Shown one piece after another: positions 14,604-23,210 of a DNA stretch of 33,270 bases (its first letter is position 1; every line of letters starts with the position of its first letter). Source of the DNA: a virus. The notes under the pieces were generated by a model. The model was not told where the DNA came from. It was given only the letters and a program-made list of their open reading frames with translations, and made no database searches. The position numbers and the translations under genes are program-made. The stretch lies in IMG/VR virus record IMGVR_UViG_3300030101_003463, positions 1 through 33,270 of that record; one strand, given 5' to 3'.

Positions 14604-15227
14604 ATGAAGATAGAAATGCTAGATATAAATAAAATAAAGCCTTACGAGAAGAACCCTAGAAAAAATCAAAATGCAGAGAAGATAGCAAAATCGTTAGAAA
14701 AATATGGCTGGAGACAACCAATCGTTGTTGACAAAGACTATGTAGTCATTGTTGGTCATACAAGATTAATGGGTGCAGAACATCTTAAAATGAAAAAGGT
14801 TCCAGTCCATGTTGCGCATGATATGGCAGAAGAACAGGTTAAAGCATACAGAATAGCAGATAACAGATTATCAGAAGATAGTACATGGGATTACGAATTA
14901 CTTAAATTTGAAATGGATATGTTAAACGATATTGGTTTTGACCTTGATAACTTAGGTTTTGAACAACAAGAATTAGAAACAATAATATTTCAACCAGACC
15001 ATAACTCAAGAGAATGGTTAGACCATGAAGAACATTGGCAAGATATGCCTAGTTTTGACCACGAAGACCAATCGCCATATAAATCACTAACTATAAATTT
15101 TGTTAATAAAGAATCTATGGATAAGTTTTTTCAGTTAATAAAACAAGATTACACAGATAAAACAAAATACATTTGGTACCCAAAAATAGAAAAGAATATA
15201 ATTAAGGATAAAGCCTTTGGCAGTTAA
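14604..15227 (+). CDS. ParB-like nuclease-domain protein, modification-associated type
   Basis: A 207-residue protein. The N-terminal ParB/Srx-like domain has LDINKIKPYEKNPRKN (6-21), KYGWRQPIVVDKD, VIVGHTRLMGAEHL (48-61; the GHTR motif) and the EEQVKAYRIADNRLSE helix. The C-terminal part (about 165-207) has LTINFVNKESMDKFFQLI and TDKTKYIWYP, a separate αβ domain common in phage ParB-like proteins that are not partition proteins. Such proteins act as nucleases or in base-modification systems. The next gene, a glycosyltransferase, overlaps it by 11 bases, so a DNA-modification role is plausible. It lacks a companion ParA. Confidence 0.8.
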   Translation: MKIEMLDINKIKPYEKNPRKNQNAEKIAKSLEKYGWRQPIVVDKDYVVIVGHTRLMGAEHLKMKKVPVHVAHDMAEEQVKAYRIADNRLSEDSTWDYELLKFEMDMLNDIGFDLDNLGFEQQELETIIFQPDHNSREWLDHEEHWQDMPSFDHEDQSPYKSLTINFVNKESMDKFFQLIKQDYTDKTKYIWYPKIEKNIIKDKAFGS

Positions 15228-16104
15228 GCACCAATTCCCCATCTATATACCATCAAAGGGTAGAGCAGATAGTAGATTAACTATCAAGGCATTAGAAGAA
15301 ATGGGTGTATCTTACACAGTAGTTGTTGAAGAACAAGAGTACTCGGAGTATGCGAAGGTGGTGCAGAAAAAGAATATACTCGTGTTAGATAAGACATACC
15401 AAGACGATTACGATACGTGTGACGATTTAGGCGATAGAAAATCTAAGGGACCCGGACCTGCTCGTAATTTTATATGGCAACATTCAATAGATAGAGGTTA
15501 CAAATGGCATTGGGTAATGGACGATAATATAAAATGTTTCAGAAGATGGCAGAATAACCTAGAGATTAAATGTATAGATGGCACACCATTTAAGGTAATG
15601 GAAGATTTTGTATTGAGATATAAAAACATAGGAATGGCAGGACCTAATTATACATTCTTTGTTATAGATAAATGGGCACACCAATATGGACCATTTACAG
15701 TAAATACTAGAATATACTCATGCAATCTAATTAGAAACGATTTACCTTTACCAGATAGATGGAGAGGTAGGTATAACGAAGATACTGATTTGTCTTTACG
15801 AATATTAAAGAAAGGTTGGTGTACAGTACAATTCAATGTTTTTTTACAAGAGAAAGCAAACACACAAACTGTTAAAGGTGGTAATACAGATGAGTTCTAT
15901 GCAGAAGAAGGCACAATACCTAAATCTAATATGCAGATGCGATTACACCCAGATGTTACAAAACTTGTATGGAGATATGGCAGACACCACCATTATGTTA
16001 ACTACAATAAGTTCAAAAGAGAAAACAAATTAATATTTCGTGATGATTTTAAACCTAAAAAAGGTGTAAATAATTACGGATTAAAGTTAAAAAAAGTTGA
16101 ATAA
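15217..16104 (+). CDS. TET-associated-type GT-A glycosyltransferase
   Basis: A 295-residue protein of the TET-associated glycosyltransferase (TAGT) type. FPIYIPSKGRADSRLT (7-22) is the nucleotide-sugar-binding start, GPGPARNFIW (78-87) follows, WVMDDN (99-104) is the metal-binding DxD-like motif, and YNEDTDLSLRILKKG (186-200) carries the catalytic-type Glu-Asp. The family is linked by gene context to sugar addition on modified DNA bases. The start is a TTG preceded by AAGG and overlapping the ParB-like gene; the next ATG would delete the conserved start. Substrate is unknown: no TET/JBP oxygenase or pyrimidine hydroxymethylase is in the window. Confidence 0.8.
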   Translation: MAVKHQFPIYIPSKGRADSRLTIKALEEMGVSYTVVVEEQEYSEYAKVVQKKNILVLDKTYQDDYDTCDDLGDRKSKGPGPARNFIWQHSIDRGYKWHWVMDDNIKCFRRWQNNLEIKCIDGTPFKVMEDFVLRYKNIGMAGPNYTFFVIDKWAHQYGPFTVNTRIYSCNLIRNDLPLPDRWRGRYNEDTDLSLRILKKGWCTVQFNVFLQEKANTQTVKGGNTDEFYAEEGTIPKSNMQMRLHPDVTKLVWRYGRHHHYVNYNKFKRENKLIFRDDFKPKKGVNNYGLKLKKVE

Positions 16105-16133
16105 TAAATAATTTTCGTGGTATTTAAAAAAAG

Positions 16134-16646
16134 ATGAACGAATTGAAACCCATAAAAAAGGCAAAAACAACCAAGAAAAAGGTTGGTAGACCTAAAATAG
16201 AACTGAATCTTGGCGAATTAGAAAGATTATCCAGATTAAATTGTACTATGCCAGAAATATCAGCTTACTTTGACATACCTTTACGAACTCTTGAAGATAA
16301 ATTTACTAACGAACCAGAGGTTAGAAAGGCAATAGAAAAGGGTAGGGCGACTGGTATGTTGTCTTTAAGACGAAAACAAATACAGATTATGGAAGACACA
16401 AACAATTCAACCATGGCGATTTGGCTAGGTAAACAGATGTTAGGGCAAACAGATAGACAAGAAATACGACAAGATATTAACATTGAAGAAAGAAAGGTGC
16501 TAGACGTAAGCAGATTAAGCGATGATGACCTCAACTATCTTGAAAGAACACTTAAACATGCACTCGTTGACACAGATACGAGCGGAGAAAATGAGAAGGT
16601 CCCTCAAGTTGTTCATAAAAGAGGCATGGACAACAATAGAGCCTAA
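16134..16646 (+). CDS. Small terminase subunit (probable)
   Basis: A 170-residue protein just before the large terminase. A basic start (KKAKTTKKKVGRPKIEL, with an AT-hook-like GRPK) is followed by a helix-turn-helix (ELERLSRLNCTMPEISAYFDIPLRTLEDKF) and a helical oligomerisation region (AIEKGRATGMLSLRRKQIQIMED, STMAIWLGKQMLGQ). This layout is typical of DNA-recognising small terminase subunits. It would bind the packaging site and regulate TerL. Its C-terminus overlaps the large subunit start by 56 bases. Confidence 0.75.
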   Translation: MNELKPIKKAKTTKKKVGRPKIELNLGELERLSRLNCTMPEISAYFDIPLRTLEDKFTNEPEVRKAIEKGRATGMLSLRRKQIQIMEDTNNSTMAIWLGKQMLGQTDRQEIRQDINIEERKVLDVSRLSDDDLNYLERTLKHALVDTDTSGENEKVPQVVHKRGMDNNRA

Positions 16647-18030
16647 TCGTGAATATAACGATAATTGGCATATAGATGCGATATCCGACCATTTACAGGC
16701 TGTTGCCAATGGAGACATCAAAAGATTAATTATAAACGTACCACCAAGACATATGAAGTCTATATCGGTGTCTGTTGCATTACCTGCATGGACATGGACA
16801 AATGACCCTACCAAAAAGTTTTTATATGCTAGTTATGCAGGTTCTTTATCAATTAGAGATAGTGTAAAGTGTAGGCGATTGATTGATAGTCAATGGTATA
16901 AGACAACATTTGGCGATGGTTTCTCGCTAACAACAGACCAAAATCAGAAACAAAGGTTCGAGAACGATAAGACAGGTATGCGAATTGCTACATCTGTAGA
17001 TGGTGCATTAACTGGTGAGGGTGGCGATATTATTGTTATAGATGACCCACACAATGTAAGAGAGGCAGAATCAGGTCTTGTCAGGCAAGGTGTATTAGAT
17101 TGGTGGGACCAAGCAATGCAAACAAGATTGAATGACCCTAAAAATGGTGCATTTATTATAATTATGCAAAGAGTACATGAGAACGATTTAACAGGTCATA
17201 TTTTGGCAAATGAATTTGAAGATTGGGACCATTTATGTTTACCAGCAAGATACGAAACTACGCACCCAACCATTAGTCGTTCTTCATTGGGATTTATTGA
17301 CCCACGAGAAGAAGATGGCGAATTACTATGGCCAGATAGAATAGACGAAAGAACACTAGCAAATCTTGAAAAAAGTTTAGGTTCTTATGGTTCTGCTGGT
17401 CAATTACAACAACGACCAATGCCAAGAGGTGGAGGTATATTAAGGGCAGAATGGTGGAGTGAATGGCAAGAAGAAGATTTGCCAAATATAGAGTACATGA
17501 TACAATCGTACGATACAGCATTTAGTACAAAAGAAAATAGTTCATATAGTGCTAGAACAACATGGGGAGTATTTAAACAAGATGGATATTATAATGCTAT
17601 CGTTATCGATATGTGGTACGATAGGGTTTCTTACCCTGAGTTAAGAGCGATTGCACAAGAGGCATATGAAGATTACGAACCAGATGTTGTGTTGATAGAA
17701 AAGAAAGCAAGTGGTCAAAGTTTGATACAAGATTTAAGAATGGCTGGTATACCAGTTTTAGAATATTCGCCAGATAGAGATAAGCAGGCTAGGGCACACG
17801 CAAGTTCTGCCTTGCTAGAAGATGGTAGAATATGGTACCCTGCAGGTAAGAGATGGGCAAAAGATTTAATAGATATATGTTCTGCCTTTCCAACTGGTAA
17901 CAATGATGATATAGTAGATACATGCACTCAAGCATGGTTAAGATTAAGAAAAGGTTGGTTTATAACACATTCAAGCGACGCAGAAGATGATGACGTTGAA
18001 GAACAGAAGAGGTTAACATTATATGGCTAG
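16591..18030 (+). CDS. terL: Terminase large subunit
   Basis: A 479-residue packaging motor. The ATPase domain has a Walker A-type PPRHMKS (51-57) and Walker B IIVIDDP (147-153). The RNaseH-like nuclease has Asp308 (QSYDTAF), Glu370 (VVLIEKK) and the Asp pair in NNDDIVD (437-443). It packs DNA into the prohead through the portal and cuts concatemers. I chose the ATG at 16591, preceded by GCGGAG, over the upstream in-frame ATG at 16522. The extra residues do not look conserved and the family usually starts near this point. Its end overlaps the portal start by 8 bases. Confidence 0.92.
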   Translation: MRRSLKLFIKEAWTTIEPNREYNDNWHIDAISDHLQAVANGDIKRLIINVPPRHMKSISVSVALPAWTWTNDPTKKFLYASYAGSLSIRDSVKCRRLIDSQWYKTTFGDGFSLTTDQNQKQRFENDKTGMRIATSVDGALTGEGGDIIVIDDPHNVREAESGLVRQGVLDWWDQAMQTRLNDPKNGAFIIIMQRVHENDLTGHILANEFEDWDHLCLPARYETTHPTISRSSLGFIDPREEDGELLWPDRIDERTLANLEKSLGSYGSAGQLQQRPMPRGGGILRAEWWSEWQEEDLPNIEYMIQSYDTAFSTKENSSYSARTTWGVFKQDGYYNAIVIDMWYDRVSYPELRAIAQEAYEDYEPDVVLIEKKASGQSLIQDLRMAGIPVLEYSPDRDKQARAHASSALLEDGRIWYPAGKRWAKDLIDICSAFPTGNNDDIVDTCTQAWLRLRKGWFITHSSDAEDDDVEEQKRLTLYG

Positions 18031-20449
18031 AGAACCAAACATAATACCATTCCAAGAGGGTGCTCCAGCAGACGACCTTGAGGTAGAACAAATTGGCGAA
18101 GATGTGCTTATTGGCGATGCATCACTAGACGAAGTAGTAGAAATAACAAGTGAACATGACCAAAACCTTGCAGAACAAATAGACGATAATGAATCTGCAA
18201 GAAAGGCACAAGATTTATTAGAAGCATTTGAAAGCGATAAAGAAGCTAGGTCAGAGTGGGAAGATAGATACAAACAAGGTCTTGAAACCTTAGAACCAGA
18301 TGGTGGGTTAACAGAAGAAGAAGAACAAAGAGCAACAAGAGGTTTAAGCACAGTTGTACACCCCATGATTGCTGAAGCCGCAACCCAGTTCAATGCAAGA
18401 GCAATCGCAGAATTATATCCGTCAGGTGGACCAGTAAAGACAACAATAATTGGTGAACCTACAGAAGAATTAGAAGACCAAGCAAGACGAGTTCGTGATT
18501 ACATGAACTATCAGATAACACAAGAAATGCCTGAGTATTTCCCTGATTTAGATACAATGTTATTTCAGTTACCACTAATTGGTCATGCATTCAAAAAAGT
18601 ATTTTACGACACAAATCTAGGCAGACAATGTTCTCAGTTTGTAAAGGCAGAAGACTTTGTTGTTGCACCAGACAGTAAAGATTTAATGACATCTATAAGA
18701 TATTCGCACATCATTAGAATGCCAAGAAACGACTATAATCGTTACGTTCAAGGTGGTTTTTATCTACCTATTAAATATATGGGAAGTGATTATGACCCTG
18801 CAGGAGATATAGGAGAGCAGATTGAAGGTGTTTCTTCTTACGGAGATGAAGAACACAACGAGACAGTTACATTAATTGAAATGCACGTATACGAAACATT
18901 TGATGGTCTTGATGGTATAGAAACAGATGATAAAGATTACGACAAAGATATGGTCGCATTTCCCTATGTTGTAACAATAGATTATGATTCACAAAAGATT
19001 GTATCAATAAGAAGAAACTGGGAAGAAAAAGACGAAAAGAAAATAAGACTTGATTATTTTGTTTCATATAGATTTTTGCCGGGTACTGGTTTTTACGGAT
19101 TTGGTTTATTTCATTTAATAGGCGGTCTTGGAAAGGCGGCAACAGGTTCACTTAGAGCATTATTAGATTCTGCGGCTTTCAGTAATATGCAAGGCGGATT
19201 TAAATTAAAAGGCAGGGTTACAGGTGGTGAATTACAGGTAAATCCGGGTGAGTTTGCAGATTTAGATGCCACAGTTGATGATGTTAATAAGGCGATTATG
19301 CCATTGCCATTTAAAGAACCATCAGGAACATTATTTCAATTAATGAATGCAATCGTACAGGCAGGTCAAAGATTTGCAAGTACAGCAGATTTAAATGTTG
19401 GTGACGTTAACCCTAATGCACCAGTAGGTTCAACAGTTGCCTTAATAGAACAAGGCAGTAAGGCATTTAGTGCGATACACAAAAGGCTACATTATTCACA
19501 AGGTCAAGAGTTTAAATTAATCGCCAAAACAAATGCAAAATATTTACCTGAACAATTTGAATTTTCAATATCAGGTGTAACACAACGAATACTATCTACT
19601 GATTTTGATAGTACGATTGATATTATACCAGTATCAGACCCTAACGTATTTAGTACTGCACAGAGAATAGCACAAGCACAATCTGTTTTACAACTATCAC
19701 AAACTGCACCTCAACTTTATGATATGTACGATACACATAAAAGAATGTTAGAGGCATTAAGAATACCAAATATTGGTGAGGTATTAAAAGAACCAGAAGA
19801 AGCAAGTCGTTTAGACCCTGTAGACGAGAATATGTCTATTATGTATGGTAAACCTATCAGAGCATTCCCAGAACAAGACCATGATGCTCACATAAATGTA
19901 CATATGCAATTCTTACAAGACCCATCGTTAGGTGGTAATCCGGGTGCAAGAAACCTTCAACCTATTTTAATTGCACATATTGCAGAACATATTGCACTTC
20001 TATATAGACAAAGAATGCAGACAGCGATAGGTATGCAACTAGCACCATTACCAGATATTAGAGATGCTAAATTTAAATTTGAAGATTTACCACCAGAGTT
20101 AGATATGCAGATTTCACAAAGAGCGGCAGAGGTTGTAAAACAATCACCACAAATGACACAAATACAAGCAATCGCAAATCTTGGTCAAGGTCAACAAGCA
20201 AATCCGTTACAATTTGCACAACAGTTGGCACAATTAGAACAACAAATGTTACAAATGAAGACACAACAAGAGCTACAAATTGAAGCGGCAAAAGCGAAAC
20301 AAGACATGGCTATAAAAGATGCAGAAACCAAACAAGACCTAGCCATTAAACAAGCAGAATTGAACCAAGATTTACAGGCTAAAATGATGAAGTTAGAGCA
20401 AGAACTCATGATTATTAGAGAGAAAAATATAGCAAAACAAGGAGGCTAA
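18023..20449 (+). CDS. Portal protein, P22-like
   Basis: An 808-residue portal. After an acidic variable N-terminus, ARKAQDLLEAFESDKEARSEW and GLSTVVHPMIAEAATQFNARA match P22-like portals. The wing/stem core follows (LFQLPLIGHAFKKVFYD, KAEDFVVAPDS, GFYGFGLFHLIGGLGKAATG). NVGDVNPNAPVGSTVALIEQGSKAFSAIHKRLH (about 455-487) is another strong family block. The last about 90 residues are a Gln/Ala/Lys-rich helical barrel-like coiled coil. Twelve copies would form the DNA channel at the capsid vertex. A P22-like portal suggests short-tailed morphology, though I see no tail gene to confirm it. Confidence 0.88.
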   Translation: MAREPNIIPFQEGAPADDLEVEQIGEDVLIGDASLDEVVEITSEHDQNLAEQIDDNESARKAQDLLEAFESDKEARSEWEDRYKQGLETLEPDGGLTEEEEQRATRGLSTVVHPMIAEAATQFNARAIAELYPSGGPVKTTIIGEPTEELEDQARRVRDYMNYQITQEMPEYFPDLDTMLFQLPLIGHAFKKVFYDTNLGRQCSQFVKAEDFVVAPDSKDLMTSIRYSHIIRMPRNDYNRYVQGGFYLPIKYMGSDYDPAGDIGEQIEGVSSYGDEEHNETVTLIEMHVYETFDGLDGIETDDKDYDKDMVAFPYVVTIDYDSQKIVSIRRNWEEKDEKKIRLDYFVSYRFLPGTGFYGFGLFHLIGGLGKAATGSLRALLDSAAFSNMQGGFKLKGRVTGGELQVNPGEFADLDATVDDVNKAIMPLPFKEPSGTLFQLMNAIVQAGQRFASTADLNVGDVNPNAPVGSTVALIEQGSKAFSAIHKRLHYSQGQEFKLIAKTNAKYLPEQFEFSISGVTQRILSTDFDSTIDIIPVSDPNVFSTAQRIAQAQSVLQLSQTAPQLYDMYDTHKRMLEALRIPNIGEVLKEPEEASRLDPVDENMSIMYGKPIRAFPEQDHDAHINVHMQFLQDPSLGGNPGARNLQPILIAHIAEHIALLYRQRMQTAIGMQLAPLPDIRDAKFKFEDLPPELDMQISQRAAEVVKQSPQMTQIQAIANLGQGQQANPLQFAQQLAQLEQQMLQMKTQQELQIEAAKAKQDMAIKDAETKQDLAIKQAELNQDLQAKMMKLEQELMIIREKNIAKQGG

Positions 20450-20450
20450 A

Positions 20451-20987
20451 ATGCCGGGACATACAGATAAAGGCACAAAAAATTATAGAGATATGATGAA
20501 ACGCATGGAGAAAGATGACCCATCAATAGTAAACCCAGCAAGACCGAGTGGTATGATGGGTGGAACACCTGCAGATTTGATAAAAAGCAAACCAGAAGAA
20601 ACAGCCATGGGTAGAATGGGTGCAGGTACTCGTGAGGTATTTAACATGATGAAAACTTTAGACCCAAAAAGTGTTGTTCGTGAAGGCGAAATGGCTGGTA
20701 TGAGTGGTGTAGAAGATGCCATGTCAGGTTTAACTATGGCAGATAGAGAAGCAATAGAAGCATTAACAACAATGGGTATATCACTTGAAGATGCGATAGA
20801 GGCAGTCATGGGTAACATGCAAGATAGTATGGTAGAAGGTGCAGTTGGTGCAACAATGGGAGGTGGAACATTAGGTGCATTACCAATGGCAAGACAAGGT
20901 ACTGTAGAGCGAGAAGGTGAAATGGGAGCAGATAGAACTGAAAACCCAATGAATACCATAACATCAAGAAATGCACCAAGTACATAG
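20451..20987 (+). CDS. Met/Gly-rich protein of unknown function, next to portal
   Basis: A 178-residue protein very rich in Met, Gly and Ala, with motifs such as PSGMMGGTPADL, GRMGAGTREVFNMMKTL and GMSGVEDAMSGLTMADREAIEALTTMG. It begins one base after the portal stop, behind the portal's AAGGAGG ribosome-binding site. No domain recognised. Low complexity and position suggest a head/neck-associated or internal virion protein. An open frame on the opposite strand (20483-21016) mirrors its skewed composition and is not credited. Confidence 0.6.
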   Translation: MPGHTDKGTKNYRDMMKRMEKDDPSIVNPARPSGMMGGTPADLIKSKPEETAMGRMGAGTREVFNMMKTLDPKSVVREGEMAGMSGVEDAMSGLTMADREAIEALTTMGISLEDAIEAVMGNMQDSMVEGAVGATMGGGTLGALPMARQGTVEREGEMGADRTENPMNTITSRNAPST

Positions 20988-20994
20988 GTTTTAA

Positions 20995-22242
20995 ATGGCA
21001 AAAGAACCATTTTCATTAAAAGATGTAGAAACTCTAAAGACAGGTATTTTAGCAGAAGAGGCTGGTTTTAAGCCTCTTTCGTCTTTTAATGTAGATTTTA
21101 CATTAAGACCAGAAACAATATTTGGTGCTTTGCCCGGTATTGGAGATTTAGCAATACTTGGTCAAGCAATTGGTAAAGTACAAACAGAAGATGCCGCAAC
21201 CAACTTTCTAAATACACAAAGTCCAAATCAACTTGATACAGGATTAAGTGCTACGTTAAAAAGGGCAGGTACTGGAGAAAGTGCCACAAATGCAGTAATA
21301 AACGAAATCAAGCAATTTAAAGCCAACGACCCATTCTCTACAGAACCTAATATTACTCGTGATGATATACAAAAATACATTGCAAGTAAAAGACCTGATT
21401 TAGATTTAGCACCTATTCAAAATAGAATGTTTACAAAGACTGAGATTGCTGAAGGCGATGCAGGTGGTCGTTTTGGTAACCAACAAGTATATACAACACA
21501 ACCTTTTTCAAGTGGGAGAACTGCACAAAACATAACAAGTACTGGCTTTAGAGGTGGTATAGACCCACAAGATAAGGCAATGATAGAAGAAGATTTAGCA
21601 ATATCAGGATATAGTAGTTATGGTGATGCTATGAAAGGTGGTTTTTTTGATAATGAATTAAAATCAACAGGTCAATTTGCAGAAGATAAAACAACTCAGG
21701 TAAATTTTGGCACAAGAGATGAAAAAGGTAATTTTGTAGGTGCAAAGGGTTATGACCCAGCCTTTGCAAGAGCGGCAACTTTAGAAAATCAAGGCGATAG
21801 TGCAAATGCAGACCCAACTTTTATATGTACAGTTTTGTTTGAAATGAATATACTACCTATGAGTATTTACAAATACGACCAACGATATGGTCAACAGGTA
21901 AATAGAAAAATATATAACGGATATGCTACTTGGGGAAAACCAATAGCAGAAAGAATGAGGAAACAAGGCTTTACTTTTAAAATTATGAAACCAATTGCGT
22001 GTGCTTGGGCAGAACAAATGGCATATGATTTATCAGAAGGCAAGGTTGGTAAAAATAGAGTTTCAATCAAAATAGGCAAATTTATTGGAGAGGCAATATG
22101 TTATTCAATAGGTCTATTTATAAAACCAAAAGGAGATAAAAATGGAAGAAGTAGAAGTAGGCAACATGGAGAAGAACGAAGAGTTGTTCATGGAAAAAAT
22201 GGGCTTCCCAAGAGACGCGGAAGGCCTAGAATTAAGCGATGA
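20995..22242 (+). CDS. Two-part virion-type protein with Cys-containing C-terminal domain
   Basis: A 415-residue protein. Residues 1-270 are variable and Gly/Thr/Asn-rich. From about residue 272 a compact helical domain appears: DPTFICTVLFEMNILPMSIYKYDQRYG, then GYATWGKPIAERMRKQGFTFKIMKP, then ACAWAEQMAYDLSEGKVGKN and FIGEAICYSIGLFIKP. I believe this YxxYDxxYG...YxxWGKPxAxxM...PxAxxWAxQMAYxL domain ends diverse phage structural-region proteins, but I know no function. The last about 33 residues are read in a frame shared with the next gene and end in RRGRPRIKR, an AT-hook-like basic tail. The tail may be real or the result of a lost stop. Confidence 0.6.
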   Translation: MAKEPFSLKDVETLKTGILAEEAGFKPLSSFNVDFTLRPETIFGALPGIGDLAILGQAIGKVQTEDAATNFLNTQSPNQLDTGLSATLKRAGTGESATNAVINEIKQFKANDPFSTEPNITRDDIQKYIASKRPDLDLAPIQNRMFTKTEIAEGDAGGRFGNQQVYTTQPFSSGRTAQNITSTGFRGGIDPQDKAMIEEDLAISGYSSYGDAMKGGFFDNELKSTGQFAEDKTTQVNFGTRDEKGNFVGAKGYDPAFARAATLENQGDSANADPTFICTVLFEMNILPMSIYKYDQRYGQQVNRKIYNGYATWGKPIAERMRKQGFTFKIMKPIACAWAEQMAYDLSEGKVGKNRVSIKIGKFIGEAICYSIGLFIKPKGDKNGRSRSRQHGEERRVVHGKNGLPKRRGRPRIKR

Positions 22243-22417
22243 GCAATTAGTTAATTTTCTATTATTATGTCATCAAACAATGATGCTTCCACATGAAGAT
22301 GAAGAAACAGAAGAAGAACATGGCGACATGAAAGTTAAAATTATTAAAATGGATTCTGGTAATGCACACGAAATGATGAATGATATGCTGGGACCTATGG
22401 GACCGAAGGTAATGTAA
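22142..22417 (+). CDS. Small acidic Met-rich protein
   Basis: A 91-residue acidic protein (MEEVEVGNMEKNEELFMEKMGF ... DEETEEEHGDMKVKIIKMD ... MLGPMGPKVM). It starts inside the preceding gene with a good AGGAG ribosome-binding site (22131-22135) and overlaps it by 101 bases in another frame. The overlap is unusually GC-rich. It shares the Met/Gly-rich style of the 20451-20987 product and its neighbour 22417-22641. Unknown function; such acidic proteins could bind the lysine-rich proteins encoded next. Confidence 0.55.
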   Translation: MEEVEVGNMEKNEELFMEKMGFPRDAEGLELSDEQLVNFLLLCHQTMMLPHEDEETEEEHGDMKVKIIKMDSGNAHEMMNDMLGPMGPKVM

Positions 22418-22641
22418 TGCCCGGTACTTCTAAAAAAATGGGTGCTCTTGCAGACCTACCAAAAGAAAGAATGCAAAAAGCTGAATTGCCTTTAATGAAA
22501 TTAGAAGATTTACTAGATAGTGTAGGTTATGCAAACCTTGAACCAACAATAAGGCAAATGATGGCATCAGATGTAAAAGAAATACAAATACAAGGTTTGA
22601 TGTTAATGAAAGAATTACAAAGTCTTGGAGAGGGAATGTAA
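22417..22641 (+). CDS. Hypothetical small helical protein
   Basis: A 74-residue protein (MPGTSKKMGALADLPKERMQKAELPLMKLEDLLDSVGY ... LMLMKELQSLGEGM). Start and stop share a base with each neighbour (TAATG-type junctions). It is mostly helical with Met-rich ends and has no family I recognise. It starts with MPG like the 20451 gene, which may be chance. Confidence 0.55.
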   Translation: MPGTSKKMGALADLPKERMQKAELPLMKLEDLLDSVGYANLEPTIRQMMASDVKEIQIQGLMLMKELQSLGEGM

Positions 22642-22781
22642 TGCCATTTAGTAAATATTCTAAAAAACAAAAAGCATTGGCAAGAATAGCAAAACCTAGA
22701 ACAAAGATAACTGGTGCAGACTTTGCAAAATTAAGAAAGAAGAAAAAGAATGGCAAAAAAACCAACAAAAAGAAGGTTTAA
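22641..22781 (+). CDS. Tiny lysine-rich protein
   Basis: A 46-residue protein starting MPFSKYSKKQKALARIAKP and ending in a run of Lys (KKKKNGKKTNKKKV), about 40% Lys plus Arg. Too short for most gene calling. Its ATG overlaps the previous stop by one base, and it overlaps the next basic gene by 32 bases in another frame. It is the first of a row of very basic small proteins reaching to 24332. Such proteins could bind or condense DNA, or RNA; that is inference from charge. Confidence 0.55.
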   Translation: MPFSKYSKKQKALARIAKPRTKITGADFAKLRKKKKNGKKTNKKKV

Positions 22782-22947
22782 GAAGGTACCAAAAACAAAA
22801 AAAGGTACGCCTAAGAAATATCTCGCAGGTGCAAAGAACCCTAAGGCAAGAGAAAGAGAGATAAGAAGAACTGCAAAACTTTACCGAGAAGGCAAACTTA
22901 CCAAGGCACAGATGGATAAGATAAGTAAGCAAAGGAGTAAATCATAA
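22750..22947 (+). CDS. Small lysine-rich protein with helical core
   Basis: A 65-residue very basic protein: MAKKPTKRRFKKVPKTKKGTPKKYLAG, then a charged helix KAREREIRRTAKLYREGKLTKAQMDKIS, then KQRSKS. The helix part (REIRRTxKLYREGKLTxAQMDxISKxR) looks constrained and may be a folded module in a family of small phage proteins. It starts within the preceding tiny gene and its stop shares a base with the next start. Nucleic-acid binding is likely from composition only. Confidence 0.6.
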   Translation: MAKKPTKRRFKKVPKTKKGTPKKYLAGAKNPKAREREIRRTAKLYREGKLTKAQMDKISKQRSKS

Positions 22948-23210
22948 TGGCAGAAACCAAGAAGAAAACCACCAAAAAGAAAAAAGGTAAATATTCATCA
23001 ATACCGGGAGCAGGTAGGTTCTCAAAAGAAAAGCTAGATAAGGTCTATAAAAGAGGGTTAGGGGCATACTATTCGAGTGGCAGTAGACCAAAGACATCAG
23101 CGCATCAATGGGCTATGGGACGCGTAAAAAGTTTTGTTACAGGCAAAGGTGGAGCAAGAAAGGCAGATAAAGATTTGCTAGGTAAAGGTAAGAAGAAGAA
23201 AAGTGCCTAA
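22947..23210 (+). CDS. DUF5824-like basic protein
   Basis: An 87-residue protein with Lys-rich ends around a conserved core: DKVYKRGLGAYYSSGSRPKTSAHQWAMGRVKSFVTGKGGARKADKDLL. The VYxRGLGAYYSSGSRP...WAxxRVxSF...GGARKADxDLL pattern is one I associate with DUF5824, found in phages and large viruses, often fused to or beside structural proteins. Function unknown. It overlaps the next gene by 8 bases. The aromatic, Gly and Arg-rich core suggests a fold that binds nucleic acid or a virion component. Confidence 0.7.
   Translation: MAETKKKTTKKKKGKYSSIPGAGRFSKEKLDKVYKRGLGAYYSSGSRPKTSAHQWAMGRVKSFVTGKGGARKADKDLLGKGKKKKSA

Noticed and set aside
16522-16590. Upstream ATG start for the large terminase
   Set aside because: It would extend overlap with the small subunit to 125 bases; the ATG at 16591 has a good ribosome-binding site and the usual N-terminus.
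18019-18393. 124-residue minus-strand open frame at the portal start
   Set aside because: Ser/Leu/Ala-rich antisense shadow of the portal N-terminus, no leader or neighbours on that strand.
20483-21016. 177-residue open frame on the minus strand opposite the Met/Gly-rich gene
   Set aside because: It mirrors the biased codons of the coupled plus-strand gene, has no ribosome-binding context and lies antisense to a well-packed operon.
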